This document shows positions 6,996-13,891 of a stretch of 14,530 nucleotides of DNA, piece by piece (position 1 is the first letter of the stretch; every line of letters starts with the position of its first letter). The stretch spans positions 1 through 14,530 of the forward strand of contig JBKPBQ010000583.1 of the NCBI GenBank assembly GCA_046726955.1. Direction: 5' to 3'. This stretch comes from CAVPGH01 sp046726955. GTDB taxonomy: Bacteria; Acidobacteriota; Vicinamibacteria; Fen-336. The position numbers and the translations under genes are program-made. The notes below the pieces were generated by a model. It did no database searches. It saw nothing but the letters and a program-made list of their open reading frames with translations, and was not told where the DNA came from.

Positions 6996-7040
6996 CTCCG
7001 CAGTCCGACGGTCCCCCGGGTACGATGGGTCTTGGGGGAC

Positions 7041-7046
7041 GGAGGA
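7041..7046 (+). promoter_or_regulatory. Ribosome-binding site fixing the start at 7052
   Basis: GGAGGA lies five bases before ATG 7052 (and eight before ATG 7055). This favours either of these over the in-frame ATG at 7025, which would place the ribosome-binding site inside the coding region and give a signal peptide with an atypical extension. TACGAT (7021-7026) could be a -10 element, though no -35 box is evident. Confidence 0.55.
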
Positions 7047-7051
7047 TTCCC

Positions 7052-7927
7052 ATGATGAGATCGACGACGACGTTCATCCTGCTCGCAACGGGTGCTTTCC
7101 TCTCCTCGCCGCCGCGGGCGCGGGCGCAGGACGCGGTCGAGCCGGAGGTCCCCGGTGTCGCGAGCAGCTCCGACATGGTCTTCACGCCCGTAACGCCCTG
7201 CCGCCTCCTCGACACGCGGCTCGCGGGAGGCGCCATCGCGGCGAACACGCAGCGCAACTTCCTCGTGACCGCGGGCAACCTCGCCGGCCAGGGCGGAAGC
7301 GCGACCGGATGCGGCGTGCCTACCGACGCGACCGCGGCGGTCGTGAACTTCACGGTCGTGACCCCGGACGGCCCCGGCAACCTCCGGGCCTACGCGACGG
7401 CCACCCCGCAGCCGGCGGCGCCGCTCGCCGCGACGATGACTTTCGGGGCCGTGGCCGGCCTCGACGCGCTCTCCAACGGCACCGTGGTGCCGCTCTGCGA
7501 CCGCTCCACGACCACCTGCCCTAGCAGCGGCGACATGCGGATCCAGCTCAGCGGCTCCGGCGCGCAGGTCGTGGCCGACGTGCTGGGCTACTTCCACCCG
7601 GGCTCCGGCCGGGCCTTCGCGACGGTCAACCCTACGAGTCCCGCCCTCGACCTGGCGCGGACGAAGAACATCGTCGCGGTGAGGCGTCCCTCCACCGGTG
7701 TCTACTGCCTGCAGGCCGCCGCGGGCCTGAACCCGGCGACGAGCGCCGCAATCGTCAGCATCGAGAACGGGCTCACGACGTTCCCCGACAGCCTCGCCCA
7801 GGCGGCCGCGCAGAACACGCCGACCTGCAACGCCAACGAGTTCCTGGTGCGGACGTACAGGTTCGGCCCCTCACCGGTCAGCCCGACGCTCTCCAGCCAG
7901 GTCGCGTTCTACCTCTACGTGCCCTAG
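7052..7927 (+). CDS. Secreted protein with 'PCRLLDTR ... DVLGYF' domain
   Basis: A 291-residue exported protein. Residues 1-25 are a Sec signal peptide ending 'ARA' before 'QDAV'. Residues from about 42 to 182 match a recurring secreted module of Acidobacteriota, Myxococcota and Actinobacteria: 'FTPVTPCRLLDTR', a Gly/Cys segment 'TGCGVPTDATAAVVNFTVV', 'GNLRAYATA', 'LSNGTVVPLCD' and the closing 'VVADVLGYF'. I know no biochemical role for it; it is usually found alone or repeated in large surface proteins. The C-terminal third carries further cysteines ('VYCLQ', 'PTCNANEF') and no recognised motif; the paired cysteines suggest disulphides outside the cytoplasm. The last 57 bases overlap the end of the convergent hydrolase gene. 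It follows the GH99 gene by about 80 bases, with a possible terminator between them, so it may be transcribed separately. Confidence 0.85.
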   Translation: MMRSTTTFILLATGAFLSSPPRARAQDAVEPEVPGVASSSDMVFTPVTPCRLLDTRLAGGAIAANTQRNFLVTAGNLAGQGGSATGCGVPTDATAAVVNFTVVTPDGPGNLRAYATATPQPAAPLAATMTFGAVAGLDALSNGTVVPLCDRSTTTCPSSGDMRIQLSGSGAQVVADVLGYFHPGSGRAFATVNPTSPALDLARTKNIVAVRRPSTGVYCLQAAAGLNPATSAAIVSIENGLTTFPDSLAQAAAQNTPTCNANEFLVRTYRFGPSPVSPTLSSQVAFYLYVP

Positions 7928-9421
7928 GCGACAGGGCCCTGGCGGCTTCGGGACCGCGAAGTCGTCGCGCGGGAAGTGCTCGATCAGCGGGACGAAGCCC
8001 GTCCCGAACGCCATCTCCTGCCCGCGGAGCTGCACCGGCGAGCTGACCGTGTATCCGGCGGCGTCCGTCGCCTGCGCGTAATAAAGAAGGTTCGCAGCAC
8101 CCACCGGCGGTCCGCACGCCGGAGTCCATCCCAGCGGGAGGCTCCCCCGCCAGTCGCCGTCGCGACCGCGGCGGAGGTGCAGCGCCGAGAAGTCGCAGAC
8201 GGGATTCCGCGTGGTGTCGATCTCGGTCGCGAACAGGAGGTCGACCGCGGCGAGCGGCGCGCCCCCGGGAGGCGCAGTCACGCGGAATCGCAGCCGGTCG
8301 CCGTCCAGCTCCATCCGGACCTCTGGCGTGGCCGTCGGCGTGGGGCCGTTCGAGAAGCAGTAGCGGAGCCAGCAGTCGATCTCGCCGACGACGGGCAGCA
8401 CGGTCTCGTCGCTCACGATCTCGTGCTTGGCGTTCGGGACGACGAGGATCCGCTTCTCGAAGCGCGGGTCCGTACCGGCGGAGGCGACCGCCGCGTAGGT
8501 GACGTTGATCGCGGGGACCGTGAAGTACTGGTCGTGGCTGCCCACGACGGTGAGGAGGGGCGCGTGCTGCGTCGGGGCGTAGCGCAAGGGATCGAAGTGG
8601 GTCAGGAACGTGTCGTACGTGGGATCGGAGCAGACGTTCGAGATCGTGTTGAGGCCGTCGATCCCGCTCGCGAGGCCGTCGCGCGTGTAGTAGTAGAGCC
8701 CGTGGTAGAGCCAGGAGCCGGGGTAGCGGATGACGTCGTCCCACGCTCCGGCGACGGCGAGCGCCACCGCGCCCTTCACCCGGTCGTCGACCCCGTTGAT
8801 GTAGTAGGCGAACTGTCCGCCCATGGACGCGCCCACCACGCCGAGCCGGTTGCGGTCGATGCGGAGCGGGTTCAGGGGAAGGCGGGACAGCTGGTCGAGC
8901 AGCGTGAGGCCGCGCATCCCCGCATAGGCGTAGTGGTAGAGGTAGCCGACCTCGGGAGCCGGCTCGTTCACGGTCTCCTCGACGGAGATCCAGCCCTGCT
9001 CCGTGTCGGGAGGACCGGTCGACGATCCCTGTCCAGGCCCGTCGATGGAAAGCGCGACGTAGCCGAACGCGGCGAGGCCCAGCGCGATCTCCGGGCTCCC
9101 GTGGCCCTGGTGCCCGTGGCCGATCACGATGGCCGGATAGGGACCGCCCACGAGCGGCGAGGCCAGGTAGCCGTGGATCCGGATCGTCTGGCCGGTGTGC
9201 ACGGCGTACGGCGGGCCCGCGTCGGCCCACTTCGCGTCCGCGATCTCCGAATCGTAGAAGACCTCGGCGTACCCGGCGTGGACCACCAGCTGCGGGTCGA
9301 GCGTCGAGCGATCCCGGATGCGGGCGAGGCGGTCCGGTGTCCAGAGGTCGGAAGGCCCGGAGGCGAACGATGCGGCCGGTGCAGCCAGGAAAATGAAGAC
9401 GGGCACGGCCCGTAGGAGCAT
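7871..9421 (-). CDS. Secreted alpha/beta hydrolase (esterase-like) with C-terminal accessory domain
   Basis: A 516-residue exported hydrolase. The start is ATG 9421, preceded by GGGAGGG; the longer reading from 9439 lacks such a site. Residues 1-21 are a signal peptide ('FLAAPAASFASG'). The catalytic domain (about 75-355) has an alpha/beta-hydrolase layout: oxyanion region 'IGHGHQGHG' (100-108), nucleophile elbow 'GASMGG' (Ser199), acid Asp297 in 'GSHDQYF' and His333 in 'AKHE'. It resembles the acetyl xylan esterase/dienelactone hydrolase group, so ester cleavage on carbohydrate or small esters is plausible, but the substrate is unknown. A Pro/Thr linker ('PTPTATPEV', 360-368) leads to a beta-rich domain of about 120 residues with an Ig-like look. 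The final 19 or so residues are Arg/Glu-rich and are read from DNA antisense to the gene at 7052-7927. It is second in a pair with the SGNH hydrolase gene, 45 bases downstream of it. Confidence 0.85.
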   Translation of the reverse strand: MLLRAVPVFIFLAAPAASFASGPSDLWTPDRLARIRDRSTLDPQLVVHAGYAEVFYDSEIADAKWADAGPPYAVHTGQTIRIHGYLASPLVGGPYPAIVIGHGHQGHGSPEIALGLAAFGYVALSIDGPGQGSSTGPPDTEQGWISVEETVNEPAPEVGYLYHYAYAGMRGLTLLDQLSRLPLNPLRIDRNRLGVVGASMGGQFAYYINGVDDRVKGAVALAVAGAWDDVIRYPGSWLYHGLYYYTRDGLASGIDGLNTISNVCSDPTYDTFLTHFDPLRYAPTQHAPLLTVVGSHDQYFTVPAINVTYAAVASAGTDPRFEKRILVVPNAKHEIVSDETVLPVVGEIDCWLRYCFSNGPTPTATPEVRMELDGDRLRFRVTAPPGGAPLAAVDLLFATEIDTTRNPVCDFSALHLRRGRDGDWRGSLPLGWTPACGPPVGAANLLYYAQATDAAGYTVSSPVQLRGQEMAFGTGFVPLIEHFPRDDFAVPKPPGPCRLGHVEVERDLAGERRADR

Positions 9422-9466
9422 CAGTCCCTCCCGCGGCAAGTCGTCGCCGCGAATGATGGACCAAGA

Positions 9467-10552
9467 TCAGTAGCCGCGCACCTGCGGGAACCGGCCGGGC
9501 TCGTAGGCCGTGCACGACCGGGCCGGCGTCGGCGATGTCTCGCACAGCCGCTTCTCCTCGCAGAGCGCGTCGCGGATCGCGTGGGCGGCGATGCGGTGCC
9601 CCATCGGGTTGGGGTGCACGACGTCCACGCGCACGTCGTGGAAGTCGTAGGCGGAGTAGCAGTCCAGGAGGTCCACGGCCAGGAGCCCCGACTCGCGAGC
9701 CGTCGCGACGACGGCGGCGTGCAGCTCGCGATACGGATAGCTCGCGAACCGGGTGCCGAACGTGGGAAAGACGGCGACGATCCCGGTGATCCCCCGCACG
9801 GCGAGCAGCTCGTGGAGCGTTCGGAAGCGGGAGAGGAGCGCCTTCTTCTGCTCGCTCACCGCTTCCGCGTAGAGCGGACCGCCCAGCGGGTTGCGCGCCT
9901 GCGCGAAGCGGCGGCGGGCCTCGAGCTCGGCCAGGCGGTACTCCACCCAGGACGCCAGGACGGAGCGGCGGAGGACGGCTTCGAGGAGCCGGCCGCCGCG
10001 AGAGCCCGACCGCGCCGAGCGGTCGACGACCAGGCCGTACTCATAAGAGAAGATGCCCTCGAGGTCGTTCAGGCAGAACGCGACGAGCACAAGGTCGGGC
10101 GAGTAGTCGAAGGCCCTGGCGCGCAGGGTCTCGATCTCCTGGTCGAGGTTGTAGCCGGGCACGGCGAAGTCGAGGACCTCGACCGAGCCGCCCATCATCT
10201 GCTCGAGCTGGCGCGGGAAGGCCTGCTCCTCGGCCACCCAGTACCCGAAGGCGATCGAGTCGCCGAGCACGGCGATTCTCTTGACACCCGGGGGCTTGGA
10301 CAGCGAGATCTCCGGGCCGCGCAGCCCCTCCTCGTTGATCCGGTAGTCCACCTCGGCGTGAACGACGGCGCCGGGCCGCAGCTCGAAGGCGAGACGCGGA
10401 TTGGAGCTGCGACGGACCGTAGCCCGGTTGATCTGGACAGTCCCCACGGAGACACCGGCGAGGCGGAAGGCCACCTCGAGCACGAGCAGGGTCAGCGCGA
10501 CGGCCCCCAGGACGAGACCCAGCGTCGCGAGGCGGCGGCGGGCGGCGCGCAT
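9467..10552 (-). CDS. Membrane-anchored SGNH/GDSL hydrolase
   Basis: A 361-residue protein with an Arg-rich N-terminus and one membrane segment (about 9-31), probably an uncleaved anchor placing the catalytic domain outside. The SGNH blocks are all visible: block I 'GDSIAFG' (Ser99), block II glycine in 'VPGYN' (Gly133), block III 'LND' (Asn162) and block V 'DVVHPN' (Asp310, His313). Family members are esterases, lipases or carbohydrate O-acetyl transfer/removal enzymes; the sequence does not tell which. The C-terminal tail has several cysteines (Cys331, Cys337, Cys347). The ATG at 10552 has no Shine-Dalgarno sequence, and a TATACT (plus-strand 10564-10569) lies only about a dozen bases upstream, so the mRNA may be nearly leaderless. 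It is first gene of a two-gene unit with the secreted alpha/beta hydrolase and divergent from the P5C dehydrogenase gene. Confidence 0.87.
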   Translation of the reverse strand: MRAARRRLATLGLVLGAVALTLLVLEVAFRLAGVSVGTVQINRATVRRSSNPRLAFELRPGAVVHAEVDYRINEEGLRGPEISLSKPPGVKRIAVLGDSIAFGYWVAEEQAFPRQLEQMMGGSVEVLDFAVPGYNLDQEIETLRARAFDYSPDLVLVAFCLNDLEGIFSYEYGLVVDRSARSGSRGGRLLEAVLRRSVLASWVEYRLAELEARRRFAQARNPLGGPLYAEAVSEQKKALLSRFRTLHELLAVRGITGIVAVFPTFGTRFASYPYRELHAAVVATARESGLLAVDLLDCYSAYDFHDVRVDVVHPNPMGHRIAAHAIRDALCEEKRLCETSPTPARSCTAYEPGRFPQVRGY

Positions 10553-10563
10553 CGAAGCGGCCG

Positions 10564-10569
10564 AGTATA
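10564..10569 (-). promoter_or_regulatory. Candidate -10 element for the SGNH hydrolase gene
   Basis: TATACT on the minus strand matches the -10 consensus at five of six positions. It would start transcription near 10557, only about five bases before the ATG at 10552. No convincing -35 box is seen. It sits in the 60-base divergent gap shared with the P5C dehydrogenase promoter. Confidence 0.4.
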
Positions 10570-10576
10570 ACGGCCA

Positions 10577-10606
10577 TTGACCCCCTCGCCGGCCCTCGGC
10601 TATCGT
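10577..10606 (+). promoter_or_regulatory. Promoter giving a leaderless P5C dehydrogenase mRNA
   Basis: TTGACC (10577-10582) and TATCGT (10601-10606) are 18 bases apart, a good sigma-70 pair. Counting seven bases from the -10 box puts the transcription start at 10613, which is the A of the ATG itself. The absence of any Shine-Dalgarno sequence before that ATG agrees with leaderless initiation. Confidence 0.45.
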
Positions 10607-10612
10607 GCCCGC

Positions 10613-12253
10613 ATGAGCCTCGAATCAGGGTTCAGCGGCATCCGTCGCGTCCCTCCCCCCGTCAACGACGCCGTGCGCAGCTACGCTCCCGGATCTCCCG
10701 AGAGGGCCGAGCTCAAGGCGCGGCTCAAGGCGATGGCGGGAGAGCGCATCGAGATCCCCCTCGTCATCGGCGGCAAGGAAGTGAGGACGGGCGACAAGGC
10801 CCAGGCGGTCATGCCCCACGACCACCGCCACGTCCTCGCCGACTGGCACAAGGCCTCGCGCGAGCACGTGCAGCAGGCCATCGACGCCGCCCGCGAAGCC
10901 CATCGCGACTGGTCGCGGTGGCCCTGGGAAGACAGGGCCGCGGTCATCCTCAAGGCGGCGGAGCTCCTCGCCACCAGCTGGCGGCAGACGCTCAACGCGG
11001 CCACGATGCTCGGCCAGAGCAAGACCGCGTTCCAGGCGGAGATCGACTCCGCGGCGGAGCTCGTGGACTTCTGGCGCTTCAACCCGCACTACGCCCAGGA
11101 GCTCTATTCGGAGCAGCCTCTCTCCTCGGGCGCGATGTGGAACCAGCTCGAGTACCGACCCCTCGAAGGCTTCGTCTACGCGGTCACGCCCTTCAACTTC
11201 ACCTCGATCGGCGGCAACCTGCCCACGGCCCCCGCGCTCATGGGCAACACCGTGGTGTGGAAGCCCGCGTCGAGCGCGATCCCGAGCGCCCATTACATCC
11301 TGAAGATCCTGGAGGCCGCGGGACTGCCTCCCGGCGTCATCAACTTCGTCCCCGGCAACGCGGTCACGGTCTCCGACACCGTGCTCACCCACCGCGACCT
11401 CGCGGGAGTGCACTTCACGGGCTCCACCGAGGTCTTCAACGCGATGTGGAAGACGATCGGCGGGAGCATGAGCGCCTACCGCTCGTACCCGCGGATCGTG
11501 GGCGAGACGGGGGGCAAGGACTTCATCCTCGCTCACGCCTCCGCCGACTCGCAGGCCCTCGCGGTGGCCATCGCTCGCGGAGGGTTCGAGTATCAGGGAC
11601 AGAAGTGCTCGGCGGCGAGCCGCGTCTACGTCCCGCGCTCGCGCTGGGCCGACGTCAAGGACCGCACGGTCGCGATCATGCGCGACATCAAGATGGGGGA
11701 CGTCGCCGACTTCCGGAACTTCATGGGGGCGGTGATCGACAAGAAGGCCTTCGACAAGATCTCCGAGTACCTGGCGGACGCGCGCAAGAACGCGACGGTC
11801 GTCCAGGGCGGAGGGACGAACGGCGAGAAGGGGTTCTTCATCGAGCCGACGCTCATCGAGGCGAAGGACCCCGGCTATCGCCTCCTCTGCGAGGAGATCT
11901 TCGGTCCCGTCGTCACCGTCTGGGTCTATCCCGACGAGAAGTGGGAGGACACGCTGCGCGTGATCGACGAGACCTCGCCCTACGCGCTCACGGGGGCGGT
12001 CTTCGCCCAGGACCGCGCGGCTGTGCGCCAGGCGTCGGCCGCGCTGCGCCAGGCCGCCGGGAACTTCTACGTGAACGACAAGCCCACGGGCGCGGTCGTG
12101 GGCCAGCAGCCGTTCGGCGGCGCGCGCGGGTCGGGGACGAACGACAAGGCGGGGTCGAAGCTGAACCTCGTCCGCTGGGTGAGCGCTCGCGCGCTCAAGG
12201 AGACGTTCAACCCTCCGCACGACTACCGCTATCCCTTCATGGCCGAGGAGTAG
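10613..12253 (+). CDS. pruA: 1-pyrroline-5-carboxylate dehydrogenase (L-glutamate gamma-semialdehyde dehydrogenase)
   Basis: Oxidises glutamate gamma-semialdehyde (from P5C) to glutamate with NAD+, the second step of proline breakdown; cytoplasmic. The 546 residues match the stand-alone ALDH4A1-like form. The N-terminus ('GFSGIRRVPPPVNDAVRSYAPGS') is characteristic. Aldehyde dehydrogenase landmarks: 'TPFNFTSIGGN' with the oxyanion Asn195, 'NTVVWKPAS' for cofactor binding, 'FTGST' (268-272), general base Glu298 in 'GETGGKDF', nucleophile Cys332 in 'GQKCSAASR', 'EEIFGPV' and 'QQPFGGARGSGTNDKAG' near the C-terminus. The ATG at 10613 is preferred over an in-frame ACG-rich extension from 10577, which would lie inside the promoter. 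No proline dehydrogenase gene is visible in the window, so the pathway partner must lie elsewhere. The following membrane-protein gene starts 10 bases after the stop, probably in the same transcript although functionally unrelated. Confidence 0.94.
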   Translation: MSLESGFSGIRRVPPPVNDAVRSYAPGSPERAELKARLKAMAGERIEIPLVIGGKEVRTGDKAQAVMPHDHRHVLADWHKASREHVQQAIDAAREAHRDWSRWPWEDRAAVILKAAELLATSWRQTLNAATMLGQSKTAFQAEIDSAAELVDFWRFNPHYAQELYSEQPLSSGAMWNQLEYRPLEGFVYAVTPFNFTSIGGNLPTAPALMGNTVVWKPASSAIPSAHYILKILEAAGLPPGVINFVPGNAVTVSDTVLTHRDLAGVHFTGSTEVFNAMWKTIGGSMSAYRSYPRIVGETGGKDFILAHASADSQALAVAIARGGFEYQGQKCSAASRVYVPRSRWADVKDRTVAIMRDIKMGDVADFRNFMGAVIDKKAFDKISEYLADARKNATVVQGGGTNGEKGFFIEPTLIEAKDPGYRLLCEEIFGPVVTVWVYPDEKWEDTLRVIDETSPYALTGAVFAQDRAAVRQASAALRQAAGNFYVNDKPTGAVVGQQPFGGARGSGTNDKAGSKLNLVRWVSARALKETFNPPHDYRYPFMAEE

Positions 12254-12263
12254 AGCCTCCCTC

Positions 12264-13847
12264 TTGGACGCGCGGCCCCTTCCGGGCTGGCTCGTCGGCG
12301 CGGCGCTTCTCATCCTTCTCGTTCCCGTCTGGGCGTTCACGTACTTTCCGTCGCAGGACGGCCCCGCGCACGTCGAGAACGCGCGGATCCTCCTCGACTA
12401 CGGCCGGGCGGACCAGCCCGCGCTGCGCGACTTCTACGAGCGCAGCCTCGAGCCCGTGCCGAACTGGTTCTCGCATCTGCTCTTGTCGGCGCTGCTCACC
12501 GTCGTGGCTCCGAGGAGCGCGGACAAGATCTTCCTCTCGCTATATCTCCTGAGCCTGCCGTTTGCCTTCCGTTACGCGATCACCGCCATCCGGCCGGACG
12601 CGGGACAGCGCCTGCTCCTCGTCCTCCCCTTCGTCTACAACAACTTCGTCCATCTCGGCTTCTACAACCTGGCCTTCTCCACCGTGCCGTTCTTCGTCAT
12701 CCTGGGCTTCTGGCTCCGCCACGAGGACCGGCTGACGCCGCGCGCGGGAATGATCCTCGCGCTGCTCCTCACCGGGCTCTACTTCTGCCACATCGTCACG
12801 CTGCTCCTCGCCTTCTCGGCTCTGGGCGTGCTGGCCGTGGCCGAATCCGCCCGCAGTCGCACCGTCCGCCCCCTGGTCTTCGTGGCCGCGGCGTCGCTGC
12901 CCGCGCTCGCCCTCGCCGCCCGCTTCCTGGCCTCGCGCGACGAGGTCGGCTACGAGCCCGGGCCCTCGGCCTACGTACGCCTGTGGGAGCTGCTGCGATT
13001 GAAGGAGCTCGTGTCGTTCGACATCGGCGAGGTCTGGCCCTCCACCGTGCTCGCCCTCGCGTTGCTCTCGACGGTGATCGTGCTCGTCGTGGACAAGGCT
13101 CGCCGCCACGCCGTCGAGCGGAGCGACGGCCTCCTGCTGGTGGCCGGGGCGTGCACGGCGATCTACTTCACGGCGCGGACGACCATCCTGACGAGTCCGA
13201 GCGGCACCGCGGGAGGAGGCACGACCTACGATCGCGTCTCGCTCTGGATCTTCCTGACGCTCGTCCTCTGGATCGCCGTCCAGCCCCTGTCGCGCCGAGC
13301 CGAGCGCGGCCTCGTGGCGGTCTCCCTCGCCGCGACCCTCGCGTTCCTCGCCCTGCGCCTGCCGCGGTACGCGGAGCTCGACGACTACCTCGCCGAGTAC
13401 GTCTCCGCGGGAGCGACGCTGCGCCGCGACTCCGTCCTCCTGCCTCTCGGCTTCGCCCCGCAGGGGGTCCGCGAGGACGGAACGACACTCTCGCTGCGCG
13501 TCCTTCCGTTCCTCCACGCGGCATCCTGGATCGCCGCGGACCGCGGCGTCGTGGACCTCCTGAACTACGAGGCGGACCTGGGCTACTTCCCCGTGCGCTT
13601 CCGCCCCGAGGCCAACCCGTACCGGCTGATGCGCGCCGGGCTGGAGACGCTGCCTCCCTGCGTGTCGCTCAATCGATACGACCGTCTCGGGCCGCGTACC
13701 CTCGATTACGTCCTGGTCTGGGGCGTGCGGACGGGCGATCAGACACACCCCTGCACCGCGGCGATCCTCCGCCATCTCGACGAGCGCTACACCAGGGTCT
13801 TCACGTCGTCTCCGCGCGGACTCGCCGAGCTCTACGAGCGCAAATAG
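12264..13847 (+). CDS. Polytopic membrane protein, GT-C glycosyltransferase-like
   Basis: A 527-residue integral membrane protein. Hydrophobic segments at about 9-27, and then repeatedly through about 350, suggest ten or so transmembrane helices, followed by a soluble C-terminal domain of about 170 residues ending 'LAELYERK'. The first outer loop carries 'SQDGPAHVEN' (Asp32, His36), the acidic-residue position expected of GT-C lipid-phosphosugar-dependent glycosyltransferases; similar 'DGPAH' proteins are common in Acidobacteriota and relatives but not characterised. Transfer of a sugar to an extracytoplasmic acceptor is therefore an inference. The start is TTG at 12264, ten bases after the pruA stop, with GAGGAG (12245-12250) inside the end of pruA as a distant ribosome-binding site. 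No other start lies in frame before the first membrane helix. Confidence 0.78.
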   Translation: MDARPLPGWLVGAALLILLVPVWAFTYFPSQDGPAHVENARILLDYGRADQPALRDFYERSLEPVPNWFSHLLLSALLTVVAPRSADKIFLSLYLLSLPFAFRYAITAIRPDAGQRLLLVLPFVYNNFVHLGFYNLAFSTVPFFVILGFWLRHEDRLTPRAGMILALLLTGLYFCHIVTLLLAFSALGVLAVAESARSRTVRPLVFVAAASLPALALAARFLASRDEVGYEPGPSAYVRLWELLRLKELVSFDIGEVWPSTVLALALLSTVIVLVVDKARRHAVERSDGLLLVAGACTAIYFTARTTILTSPSGTAGGGTTYDRVSLWIFLTLVLWIAVQPLSRRAERGLVAVSLAATLAFLALRLPRYAELDDYLAEYVSAGATLRRDSVLLPLGFAPQGVREDGTTLSLRVLPFLHAASWIAADRGVVDLLNYEADLGYFPVRFRPEANPYRLMRAGLETLPPCVSLNRYDRLGPRTLDYVLVWGVRTGDQTHPCTAAILRHLDERYTRVFTSSPRGLAELYERK

Positions 13848-13866
13848 ACCACGGCGACCACTGACC

Positions 13867-13891
13867 GCCTGCCCGACGGTACGGGTCAGGC
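13867..13891. terminator. Weak hairpin between convergent genes
   Basis: GCCTGCCCG (13867-13875) can pair with CGGGTCAGGC (13882-13891) with one bulged T around a six-base loop. It lies between the ends of the converging membrane-protein and TPR genes and covers the TPR stop codon. It could end transcription from both sides, but no T tract follows. Confidence 0.25.

Noticed and set aside
10625..12340. 571-residue minus-strand frame opposite pruA
   Set aside because: It is an antisense shadow typical of GC-rich codons; pruA on the plus strand has all aldehyde dehydrogenase motifs.
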